Below the pieces are notes generated by a model that had not been told where the DNA came from, made no database searches, and was given only the letters and a program-made list of their open reading frames with translations. The position numbers and the translations under genes are program-made. Of a stretch of 5,141 nucleotides of DNA, positions 1-5,141 are shown piece after piece. Origin of the DNA: Verrucomicrobia bacterium UBA1727 (GTDB taxonomy: Bacteria; Verrucomicrobiota; Kiritimatiellia; RFP12; UBA1067); NCBI GenBank assembly GCA_002315875.1, contig DCIL01000086.1, positions 9,863 to 15,003 of the forward strand. The letters run 5' to 3'. How positions within the stretch are numbered: the stretch's first letter is position 1; every line of letters begins with the position of its first letter.

Positions 1-242
1 GCATCAAGGTCGAGTGCCGTCCCGTTCCCTACACCGAGATCAAGAAGTTCCAGGCCGTGGCCGCGCTCGGCACCGCCGTCGTGATCACGCCTGTTTGGGA
101 AATCACCCGCGGCAAGCAGGTGGTGAAGATTTCCGACAAGGAGGCGGTGCATCCCGTTCTCCAGAAACTCTACGACCGCGTGCAGGGCATCCAGTACGGC
201 ACCATTGCCGACAAGCACGGCTGGTGCTACGAGGTCAAGTAA
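1..242 (+). CDS. ilvE: Branched-chain amino acid aminotransferase, C-terminal fragment (5' end outside window)
   Basis: The open frame enters from the left edge (first full codon at base 3) and ends at TAA 240-242, giving the last 79 residues. The segment GTAVVITPVWEI followed by LYDRVQGIQYG and a final GWCYEV matches the C-terminal signature of the large (type II, fold-type IV) branched-chain aminotransferases, whose usual form is GTAAVVTPV...LYDxLxGIQYGxxxDxxGW. Known role of the family: PLP-dependent, reversible transfer of the amino group between glutamate and the keto acids of leucine, isoleucine and valine, in the cytosol. The catalytic lysine and most of the PLP pocket lie outside the window, so activity cannot be judged. 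The frame contains a GTG at 57, but it lies inside the conserved domain and is not a start. recJ follows after 12 bases in the same reading frame. Confidence 0.9.
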   Translation, partial: IKVECRPVPYTEIKKFQAVAALGTAVVITPVWEITRGKQVVKISDKEAVHPVLQKLYDRVQGIQYGTIADKHGWCYEVK

Positions 243-254
243 TCTTTAATCACG

Positions 255-1925
255 GTGAGTCCGATCATCACAGAGCTTCTCGCCAAGCGCGGGATCGTGG
301 GAGAGGAGGCGATTGAGGCCTTCTTGAAGCCCACGCTCGCCGCGCTTGCCAAGCCGGAGGAGCTGCCTGGGGTGGTCGAGGCGGCCGACATAATTCTCGA
401 TGCGATCTCCGGTGGAAAGGAGATCGTCGTCTTCGGTGATTACGATTGCGACGGTGTTTGTGCGACTGCGATTCTCCTGCGGGCGATTTCGGCGATTCGC
501 GAGAACGCGGCGACCGCGTTCCTTCCCGATCGCCTGAACGAGGGCTACGGCATGAGCGACATTTCGGTTTCGCGCATGCTCAGGATGAATCCGCGCGTCT
601 CGCTGGTGATCACGGTCGACAACGGCATCAATTCCATAGAACAGGTCGCGCGGCTTCGCGACCGCGGCGTTTCGGTGGTGGTCACCGATCATCATCTGCC
701 GTCCCACGAGCTTGACGATTACGGTCGCGACGGCGATATGATGCTGCCCGATGCGAATGCGATCGTCAATCCCAAGGTCGAGGCGCCCGAATCGCTCAAG
801 GATATCTGCGGCGCCTTCGTCGCGTTTCTGCTTGCGAACCGACTCGTTTCCGAGGCCAAGCGCCGCGAGATGTATTCCGGTCCGTGCGTCGGAGGTCCGC
901 TTCTCGTCCTTGCGGGGCTCGCCACGGTGACGGACATCATGCCGCTTCTCGGCCAGAACCGCATCGTGGTCGCTGAAGCCATCCGCCGCTTCCAGACGCT
1001 GGCCCCGATCGGACTTCGCGAGCTTTACCTGCGTGCTTCGCGCAGCGGGTCCGATCGCATGACCGGTCGTGATTTCGGCTTCATGCTCGGGCCCAGGATC
1101 AATGCCGCGGGGCGCCTTGCGTCCGGCGCCGAGGCCTTGGAGCTGCTGCTTACCGAAGATGTGGACATCGCCCACGAATGTGCCCGTATCGTCAACGGCT
1201 ACAATGACGAACGCAAGAAGATCGAGCAACGGATGAGTGACGAGGCCGCGGAAAAGATTATTCCGGGGGCCGCGGCGCAGGTCATCGACCTTCCGAACGG
1301 ACATCCCGGTGTCGCCGGCATCGTTGCCGCGCGCGTCATGGAAAAGCTCGGCGGAACCGTTCCCGTGTGCGTGATCGCAGGCGGTCACGGCAGTGCGCGT
1401 TCTCCCGCTCATATCAACATCCGCGATGCCTTCGTTGCCTGCGCCGATACGCTCGAGCGCTATGGCGGGCACGCCGCGGCCGGTGGTTTTTCGGTCAAGT
1501 ACGGGCTTACGGACCGCTTCCGCGGCATGCTTTGCGGATATTGCGCGGCGTTCAAGCAGGACGGCGAAGAGAAGCCGACGGAGCATCTTCCCGAATTCTG
1601 GATCGAACCCAATGATGTCACGCTCGCGCTTGCCGAGGAGATCCGCGCGCTCGAACCGTTCGGCGAAGCGAATCGCGAACCCGAGTTCGGCTTCCGCAAT
1701 GCCACGATTTCCGAAGCGCGCGCGCTTGGCCAGGAAGGGCGTCATCTCCTGATTCAGGTCAACGGACTTAAGGCGATCTGGTGGGGACACGCCGAGGAAA
1801 TTGAGCGCATCCGCGCCCGCGGAACTGCCGCGACCTGGAACATTACCTTTACTATCGAAGTCAATGACTATCAGGAACGGCATGCCGAACTCCGCGTGAC
1901 TTCGATTTCCGAAGCTCTGGCTTAA
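255..1925 (+). CDS. recJ: Single-stranded-DNA-specific 5'-3' exonuclease RecJ
   Basis: 556 residues, close to the usual RecJ length. The DHH phosphoesterase motifs appear in order: DYDCDG at 62-67, VDNG at 121-124, TDHH at 144-147 and TVTDIMP at 224-230 (D227). GPRINAAGRL follows at 279-288. The DHHA1 part has GHPGVAGIVAAR at 349-360 and GGHAAAGGF at 404-412. An OB-fold-like C-terminus begins near ALEPFGEAN at 465-473. Family role: a Mn2+/Mg2+-dependent exonuclease that degrades single-stranded DNA 5' to 3' in RecFOR recombination, mismatch repair and base-excision repair. All expected metal-binding Asp and His residues are visible. About ten extra residues (DDYGRDGDMM, near 154-163) follow the DHH motif, and the usual Trp before HPGV is Gly. 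The GTG start at 255 is chosen because an in-frame stop ends only 12 bases upstream and SPIITELLAKRGI aligns with typical RecJ N-termini. No clear Shine-Dalgarno precedes it, so translation is probably coupled to ilvE. Confidence 0.96.
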   Translation: MSPIITELLAKRGIVGEEAIEAFLKPTLAALAKPEELPGVVEAADIILDAISGGKEIVVFGDYDCDGVCATAILLRAISAIRENAATAFLPDRLNEGYGMSDISVSRMLRMNPRVSLVITVDNGINSIEQVARLRDRGVSVVVTDHHLPSHELDDYGRDGDMMLPDANAIVNPKVEAPESLKDICGAFVAFLLANRLVSEAKRREMYSGPCVGGPLLVLAGLATVTDIMPLLGQNRIVVAEAIRRFQTLAPIGLRELYLRASRSGSDRMTGRDFGFMLGPRINAAGRLASGAEALELLLTEDVDIAHECARIVNGYNDERKKIEQRMSDEAAEKIIPGAAAQVIDLPNGHPGVAGIVAARVMEKLGGTVPVCVIAGGHGSARSPAHINIRDAFVACADTLERYGGHAAAGGFSVKYGLTDRFRGMLCGYCAAFKQDGEEKPTEHLPEFWIEPNDVTLALAEEIRALEPFGEANREPEFGFRNATISEARALGQEGRHLLIQVNGLKAIWWGHAEEIERIRARGTAATWNITFTIEVNDYQERHAELRVTSISEALA

Positions 1926-1930
1926 GGAAA
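1924..1930 (+). promoter_or_regulatory. Ribosome binding site of the tandem glycosyltransferase gene
   Basis: The purine run AAGGAAA overlaps the recJ stop codon and ends six bases before the ATG at 1937. It supports that ATG as the start and fits coupled translation with recJ. Confidence 0.7.
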
Positions 1931-1936
1931 ATCCCG

Positions 1937-3799
1937 ATGACGAAAATCGATGAAAAATGGGCGATGACGGCGGAGACCGTCGGCAACGACGGACTTTCCG
2001 TAATCATGCCGCTCTACCATCTCGCCGCGCAAGCTGAGAAGAATCTGCTTGATGTTGCCGATCTTTTCGAGCGCCACGGTGTCAAGACCGAACTCGTGCC
2101 GGTCGATGACGGTAGCGGTGATGGTACCGACGAAGTGCTCGCGCGTTTCTCGGGCAGCGAATTCCGCGGCGAAGATAGGCGCGCTTTTTCGCACGTCACC
2201 TTCAATCCCGTCGTCTGTCGCAAGAACGGTGGCAAGGGCGCGGCGCTTCGTGCCGGCTTCGTCGCGTCCACCGGCCGCTACGTGATGCTTCTCGACGGCG
2301 ATCTCGACATCCATCCCAAACAGACGCCGTACTTCTTCGAGGAGATGGTCGTCAAGGCGGCGGACATCGTGGTCGGCTCGAAGCGTCATCCGCGCTCCGT
2401 CGTGCAGTATCCCTGGCACCGCCGCATCGTGTCCGCCTGCTACTTCACCTTCGTACGGATGTTCTTCGGACTCAAGGTGACCGACACTCAGACCGGGATG
2501 AAGCTCTTCAAGCGTGATGTGCTCGGCTATGCGCTCGAACGCATGCTGGTGAAGACCTACGCTTTTGATCTTGAGCTCCTTTCGATCGCGGTGCAGCGCG
2601 GTGCGAAGCTCGCCGAGGCGCCGGTGGTGATCAAGTTCGGCGAGAAGTTCGGTGCGCTAAAGACGAATACCGTCTATTCGATGCTGATGGATACGCTCGC
2701 GGTCTTCTACCGCCTGCGCATTCTCGACTACTACCGCAAGTGTCTCGTACCTAAACCGCTCGATCACGATCCGCTCGTGTCGATAGTGATTGCCTGTCCC
2801 GGTTCGAGCTGGATGCTGGACGAGTGTCTCGCGGCGATTCGCGAGCAGAGCTACGAGAATTGGGAAGTGATCGTTCTTCCGGATGAGAAAATCGAAGCAG
2901 GAAGTGCGAGTGACGGCAGAATTCGCTTCGTTTCGACGGGGAAGGTTAGACCTGCGGAGAAGCGCAATGTCGGCATTCGCGAAGCGAAGGGCGAGATTGT
3001 CGCGTTCATCGATGACGACGCTTATCCTGACAGTCACTGGCTCGAGTATGCGGTCAAGTATTTTGGCGATCGCGATATCGGTGCGGTGGGAGGTCCCGGT
3101 GTGACTCCGCCCGGAGACAAGGCGATGGCATATCTCGGCGGCCGCGTCTACGACAACTATCTCGTGTCCGGCAATTACCATTATCGCTATCGTGCCGGAG
3201 GCGTGAGGATGGATGTCGAGGACTATCCGAGCTGCAATCTCTTCGTGCGCCGCGATGTGCTGGAGAAGATCGGCGGTTACCGTACCGATTTCTGGCCGGG
3301 CGAGGATACGCTTCTCTGCAAGGATATCATCGACAATTGGAAGCGCATCGTCTACGATCCGTGGGTGATCGTCTTCCATCACCGCCGCAAGCTCTTCGGC
3401 GCGCATCTGCGCCAGCTCGGACGCTACGGCTTCCATCGCGGATACTTCTGCAAACGCTTCCCGTCCAATTCTCTGCGCCTGAGCTATTTCATTCCGACGC
3501 TCTTTGATATCTATCTCGCGTTCCTCGCAATCGTCGGCATCCTCTCGAAGACCGAGTTTAGGATGACGCTTCACCGTTGGGGCGGATATCTTCCGCTCTG
3601 GATCTATCTCGTCGCGGTGGCGCTTACGACCTTCTCGATGAAGCCCCATCATTGGATCGTCACGTTCTTCGGAGTTGTCGCTAGCCACGTCTGGTACGGC
3701 ATTCAGTTCATTCGCGGACTCTGTGCCAAGAAGGCCCCGTGCGAATATATCGGAAAGGATCATGCAAATGGATCTGAAGATGGCGTTGCCATGGTTTAG
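1937..3799 (+). CDS. Tandem two-domain family-2 glycosyltransferase with C-terminal membrane segments
   Basis: 620 residues with two GT-A (GT2-type) domains in one chain. Domain 1 (about 20-240) resembles dolichyl/polyprenyl-phosphate sugar synthases: LSVIMPLYH at 20-28, VDDGSGDGT at 56-64, NGGKGAALRAGF at 97-108, metal-binding LDGDLD at 119-124, and TDTQTGMKLFKRDV at 182-195. Domain 2 (about 279-485) has SIVIACP at 282-288, PAEKRNVGI at 339-347, IDDDAYPD at 358-365, GGPG at 385-388, SCNLFVRRD at 432-440, a catalytic-type FWPGEDTLL at 452-460 and HHRRK at 481-485. Three hydrophobic stretches follow (about 514-537, 550-567, 573-593), suggesting a membrane anchor with the catalytic domains in the cytosol. 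Domain 1 may load a sugar onto a polyprenyl phosphate and domain 2 may extend a glycan or glycolipid. Donor and acceptor cannot be read from sequence. The gene sits 11 bases after recJ and its 3' end overlaps plsY by 32 bases. Both domains keep their metal-binding acidic residues, so neither looks degenerate. Confidence 0.9.
   Translation: MTKIDEKWAMTAETVGNDGLSVIMPLYHLAAQAEKNLLDVADLFERHGVKTELVPVDDGSGDGTDEVLARFSGSEFRGEDRRAFSHVTFNPVVCRKNGGKGAALRAGFVASTGRYVMLLDGDLDIHPKQTPYFFEEMVVKAADIVVGSKRHPRSVVQYPWHRRIVSACYFTFVRMFFGLKVTDTQTGMKLFKRDVLGYALERMLVKTYAFDLELLSIAVQRGAKLAEAPVVIKFGEKFGALKTNTVYSMLMDTLAVFYRLRILDYYRKCLVPKPLDHDPLVSIVIACPGSSWMLDECLAAIREQSYENWEVIVLPDEKIEAGSASDGRIRFVSTGKVRPAEKRNVGIREAKGEIVAFIDDDAYPDSHWLEYAVKYFGDRDIGAVGGPGVTPPGDKAMAYLGGRVYDNYLVSGNYHYRYRAGGVRMDVEDYPSCNLFVRRDVLEKIGGYRTDFWPGEDTLLCKDIIDNWKRIVYDPWVIVFHHRRKLFGAHLRQLGRYGFHRGYFCKRFPSNSLRLSYFIPTLFDIYLAFLAIVGILSKTEFRMTLHRWGGYLPLWIYLVAVALTTFSMKPHHWIVTFFGVVASHVWYGIQFIRGLCAKKAPCEYIGKDHANGSEDGVAMV
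3754..3759 (+). promoter_or_regulatory. Ribosome binding site that selects the plsY start
   Basis: AAAGGA lies inside the 3' end of the glycosyltransferase gene. It is eight bases from the ATG at 3768, which is ideal, but only two from the ATG at 3762 and twenty from the ATG at 3780. This favours 3768 and rejects the much longer frame that opens at 3675. Confidence 0.65.
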
Positions 3800-4373
3800 T
3801 TGTCTCATTGCCGGATATCTCATCGGCTCCATTCCGTTCGGATATCTCATCGGCAGGGCGCGCGGCGTTGACGTAAGGACCGTCGGCTCCAAGAACATCG
3901 GTGCGACCAATGTCTATCGCACGGTTGGCAAGAAGTGGGGTTTCCTCGCGTTCTTCTGTGACTTCCTCAAGGGCTTCGCGCCGACGTTTCTCGTGGTTTC
4001 GTATTACGGAGCCAACGAGCTTGCGGTCGCGACCGGACTCGCCTGCGTGGTCGGTCACACTCTCACCTGTTTCATGAGGTTCAAGGGCGGTAAGGGTGTC
4101 GCTACCGCGTTCGGAATGCTGGTTGCGCTTTGTCCCGCCCTCGTCGGTCTCGCTTTCCTCCTGTTCGTGGTGACGGTCTGGCTTTCGCATTACATCTCGC
4201 TCGGCAGCTGTCTTGCCGCGTCCGCGATGGCAATCGCCATCTGGTTCGACTGGCCATATCACTATGTACTCGCGCTCAAGATCGTGATGACGCTTCTCGG
4301 CGTCTTCATCGTCTATCGCCACCGTTCTAACATCGTCCGCCTCCTCCACGGTTGCGAGAATAAGATATACTGA
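3768..4373 (+). CDS. plsY: Acyl-phosphate:glycerol-3-phosphate acyltransferase PlsY
   Basis: 201 residues, the usual PlsY size, strongly hydrophobic with several membrane helices. Conserved cytoplasmic-loop motifs are present: SIPFGYLIGR at 21-30, GSKNIGATNVYRTVG at 40-54, DFLKG at 65-69, GHT at 96-98 with FKGGKGVAT at 105-113, and RHRSNIVRLL near 184-193. The final motif reads GCENKI where GTENK is more common. Family role: an integral membrane enzyme that transfers the acyl group from acyl-phosphate (made by PlsX) to glycerol-3-phosphate, giving lysophosphatidate in the first step of phospholipid synthesis. The frame is open back to 3675, but those extra residues are out-of-frame glycosyltransferase sequence and lack PlsY character. 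ATG 3762 and ATG 3780 are alternative starts. Overlap with the upstream gene suggests translational coupling. No plsX is visible nearby. Confidence 0.95.
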   Translation: MDLKMALPWFSCLIAGYLIGSIPFGYLIGRARGVDVRTVGSKNIGATNVYRTVGKKWGFLAFFCDFLKGFAPTFLVVSYYGANELAVATGLACVVGHTLTCFMRFKGGKGVATAFGMLVALCPALVGLAFLLFVVTVWLSHYISLGSCLAASAMAIAIWFDWPYHYVLALKIVMTLLGVFIVYRHRSNIVRLLHGCENKIY

Positions 4374-4394
4374 TCAGAGGACGCCCGCGTACAC

Positions 4395-4412
4395 ATCGGT
4401 GAGAACGCCGAT
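4395..4412 (+). other. Short hairpin after plsY, weak terminator candidate
   Basis: ATCGGTG at 4395-4401 can pair with CGCCGAT at 4406-4412 around an AGAA loop, seven pairs including one G-U. It lies 22 bases after the plsY stop, where a terminator would be expected, but no T-tract follows, so it could be a 3'-end-stabilising hairpin or chance. Bases 4413-4464 hold nothing else I can identify. Confidence 0.3.
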
Positions 4413-4473
4413 ACATCAAAGGCGAATACGGATTACCTTCGTCTGCGCCACTTCCGCCGTCCGATTGACGCAT

Positions 4474-4503
4474 TTGACAGCAAAGGGACTGTTTTGATAT
4501 AAT
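4474..4503 (+). promoter_or_regulatory. Strong sigma-70-type promoter of rpsO-pnp
   Basis: A perfect -35 box TTGACA (4474-4479) and a perfect -10 box TATAAT (4498-4503) are separated by 18 bases. TG one base before the -10 box (4495-4496) makes it an extended -10 element. Transcription should start near 4510-4511, leaving a leader of about 119 bases before rpsO. A second TTGAC occurs nine bases upstream (4465), but it has no -10 box at a suitable distance. Such a consensus promoter suits a ribosomal protein gene and implies that control is exerted mainly after initiation, through the leader. Confidence 0.9.
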
Positions 4504-4527
4504 ATGCGCCAATTTCTGCGACTGTCT

Positions 4528-4609
4528 CAGGAGGTTATCCCTGTCGCGGGGGCTCTCGAGTGAGAGCTTGTGCTGCGGCACGACATGGCCTCCCGGTTTG
4601 CGGATAATC
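4528..4609 (+). promoter_or_regulatory. Structured rpsO leader, probable S15-binding autoregulatory RNA
   Basis: The leader can form a three-way junction. TGTC 4542-4545 pairs with GACA 4582-4585 as the closing stem. Hairpin A is GCTCTC 4552-4557 with GAGAGC 4562-4567 (loop GAGT), extended by G4551-U4568 and G4550-U4569. Hairpin B is GTGC 4570-4573 with GCAC 4578-4581 (loop TGCG). Hairpins A and B and the closing stem abut with no unpaired bases on the 3' side. GGAGG 4530-4534 with CCTCC 4589-4593, plus CC 4539-4540 with GG 4587-4588, can lengthen the closing stem. A competing outer helix pairs GGTTATCC 4533-4540 with GGATAATC 4602-4609. S15 is known to bind a three-way junction and a G-U/G-C step in 16S rRNA and to repress its own mRNA through mimics of that site; hairpin A has such a step at 4551-4552/4567-4568. 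Regulation is inferred from the structure, not shown. Confidence 0.65.
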
Positions 4610-4628
4610 ATACGAAAGAACAGTACAA

Positions 4629-4889
4629 ATGAAGATCGATAAGGCCGCCATTAAGAATGAATTCCAGCGTCACGAGCGTGATACGGGCTCGAGCGAGGTT
4701 CAGATCGCCATTCTCACCAGCGAGATCAAGGCGCTCACCGAGCATCTCAAGGCCAACAAGAAGGATACCAGCTCGCGCTACGGCCTGCTGCGCAAGGTTC
4801 AGAACCGCCGCAACCTCCTCGACTACCTGAAGCGTGAAGACGAGGCGAAGTACGCTGAGCTCATCAAGAAGCTGGGTATTAGGCGCTAA
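4629..4889 (+). CDS. rpsO: 30S ribosomal protein S15
   Basis: 86 residues, about two fewer than typical S15, with the family pattern over its whole length: RDTGSSEVQIAILT at 17-30, LTEHL at 36-40, KKDTSSRYGLL at 44-54, RRNLLDYLKR at 60-69 and LIKKLGIRR at 78-86. S15 is a small helical protein that binds early to the central domain of 16S rRNA at the junction of helices 20, 21 and 22 and helps organise the 30S platform. The residues equivalent to E. coli His41, Asp48 and Ser51, which contact the junction, are kept (His39, Asp46, Ser49). The E. coli pair His49-His50 is replaced by Thr-Ser. Only a weak purine stretch (GAAAGAA, 4614-4620) precedes the ATG, so efficient initiation may depend on leader structure. 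pnp lies downstream in the common rpsO-pnp arrangement. Confidence 0.97.
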   Translation: MKIDKAAIKNEFQRHERDTGSSEVQIAILTSEIKALTEHLKANKKDTSSRYGLLRKVQNRRNLLDYLKREDEAKYAELIKKLGIRR

Positions 4890-4892
4890 CGC

Positions 4893-4981
4893 GCAGTTCG
4901 AGTCAAGAGTTCGAGAGCGAGAGCGGACATAAGAGTTTTATCTACCATTCTCGAACTCCAACTCAAAACTCGAGCTTCTGC
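4893..4981 (+). promoter_or_regulatory. Long interrupted inverted repeat between rpsO and pnp, probable RNA-processing stem
   Basis: GAGTTCGAGA at 4907-4916 is the exact reverse complement of TCTCGAACTC at 4949-4958, a ten-pair stem with a 32-base loop. Outside it, TCGAGT 4898-4903 pairs with ACTCGA 4968-4973, and GCAG 4893-4896 pairs with CTGC 4978-4981, so the stem extends to about twenty pairs broken by internal loops. Inside the loop, ATAA 4929-4932 can pair with TTAT 4938-4941. AGTTCGAG occurs twice in the left arm (4895-4902 and 4908-4915). No T-tract follows, which argues against an intrinsic terminator. In E. coli, RNase III cuts a long stem in the pnp leader and PNPase then destabilises its own mRNA. 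The position here suggests the same role, which is inference. Confidence 0.6.
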
Positions 4982-5020
4982 CTACGATTTACCAACGAGC
5001 AAGTAAAAGAAAAGCAAAAT

Positions 5021-5024
5021 AGGA
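5021..5024 (+). promoter_or_regulatory. Ribosome binding site of pnp
   Basis: AGGA ends eight bases before the ATG at 5033. It sits in a very A-rich, purine-rich stretch (about 5000-5032) that should stay unstructured and accessible to the ribosome. Confidence 0.65.
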
Positions 5025-5032
5025 AAACACCA

Positions 5033-5141
5033 ATGGAAGGTGCAAAGCAGTTCAAGGTCAACATCGCGGGGACGGACCTCGTGATTGAGACCGGGCTCCT
5101 GGCCATGCAGGCCGCGGGGGCCGTCGCCGTCAGTTACGGCG
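5033..5141 (+). CDS. pnp: Polyribonucleotide nucleotidyltransferase (PNPase), N-terminal fragment (3' end outside window)
   Basis: The first 36 codons are visible and run off the right edge. The pattern, a short N-terminal strand (FKVNIAGTDLVIETG) followed by LLAMQAAGAVAVSYG, matches the start of PNPase, where the usual form is LxLETGxLAxQADGAVxVxYGDT. The enzyme is a trimeric phosphorolytic 3'-5' exoribonuclease in the cytosol that degrades mRNA and can add tails in reverse. The usual Asp in QADGAV is Ala here. The catalytic second RNase PH domain and the KH and S1 domains lie outside the window. The ATG at 5033 has a good Shine-Dalgarno, and position downstream of rpsO supports the call. 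Confidence 0.9.
   Translation, partial: MEGAKQFKVNIAGTDLVIETGLLAMQAAGAVAVSYG

Noticed and set aside
14..316. 100-codon + strand open frame across the ilvE-recJ junction
   Set aside because: Out of frame with both well-supported genes and composed mainly of Arg, Gly and His, typical of a frame shadow.
246..1883. Long minus-strand open frame (545 codons) opposite recJ
   Set aside because: It is a shadow of recJ, whose full set of DHH, DHHA1 and OB motifs is on the + strand. The minus-strand product shows no recognisable domain, and long antisense frames are common in GC-rich genes.
3675..3767. N-terminal extension of PlsY from the ATG at 3675
   Set aside because: The extra 31 residues are not PlsY-like and lie wholly within the glycosyltransferase gene. 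The ribosome binding site at 3754-3759 fits the start at 3768.
2657..3910. Minus-strand open frame (417 codons) opposite the glycosyltransferase and plsY
   Set aside because: It spans the overlap of two well-supported + strand genes and its low-complexity charged product has no family resemblance.
3708..4349. Minus-strand open frame (213 codons) opposite plsY
   Set aside because: Antisense to a gene with complete PlsY motifs; the product is rich in Glu, Arg and His, as expected from reversed hydrophobic codons.
4366..4371. TATACT, a possible -10 box at the end of plsY
   Set aside because: No -35-like sequence at 16-18 bases upstream, and it lies within the last plsY codons.
4327..4611. Minus-strand open frame (94 codons) across the plsY-rpsO gap
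   Set aside because: It covers the strong + strand promoter and the structured leader, and has no recognisable domain.
4893..4981. Intrinsic terminator after rpsO
   Set aside because: The stem is long with a large loop, not especially GC-rich, and is followed by mixed and then A-rich sequence rather than a T-run.
4983..4988. TACGAT as a -10 box for a separate pnp promoter
   Set aside because: Only four of six bases match and no acceptable -35 box is present at the right distance.

Overview
This is a compact bacterial chromosomal stretch with every gene on the + strand. In order it carries the 3' end of a branched-chain aminotransferase gene (ilvE), recJ, a two-domain glycosyltransferase gene with no symbol, plsY, a 255-base intergenic region with a very strong promoter and a structured leader, rpsO (ribosomal protein S15), a 143-base intergenic region dominated by a long inverted repeat, and the first 109 bases of pnp (polynucleotide phosphorylase). 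RecJ, PlsY, bacterial S15 and PNPase place it firmly in Bacteria. The DNA is moderately GC-rich in the genes and clearly AT-richer in the two regulatory gaps. Gene content alone does not fix the phylum. The style of the tandem glycosyltransferase and the unusual operon order make me lean weakly towards a less-studied lineage such as the PVC group, but this is only a guess. Nothing points to a mobile element, phage or CRISPR.

Bases 1-4373 look like one transcription unit. ilvE and recJ are 12 bases apart, recJ and the glycosyltransferase gene are 11 apart, and the glycosyltransferase and plsY reading frames overlap by 32 bases. The unit mixes amino-acid metabolism, DNA repair, glycan or glycolipid assembly and phospholipid synthesis. 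The closest functional link inside it is between the membrane-anchored glycosyltransferase and PlsY, both of which should act at the cytoplasmic membrane. No convincing intrinsic terminator follows plsY.

Bases 4374-5141 form a second unit, rpsO-pnp, an order shared by many bacteria. Transcription should start near 4510 from a promoter with perfect -35 and extended -10 elements. The roughly 119-base leader can fold into a three-way junction with a G-U/G-C step, the type of feature ribosomal protein S15 recognises in 16S rRNA, so it probably mediates autogenous control of rpsO. Between rpsO and pnp lies a long interrupted inverted repeat without a U-tract. It is better explained as an RNA-processing stem controlling pnp than as a terminator. 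These two RNA elements are the most interesting parts of the window.
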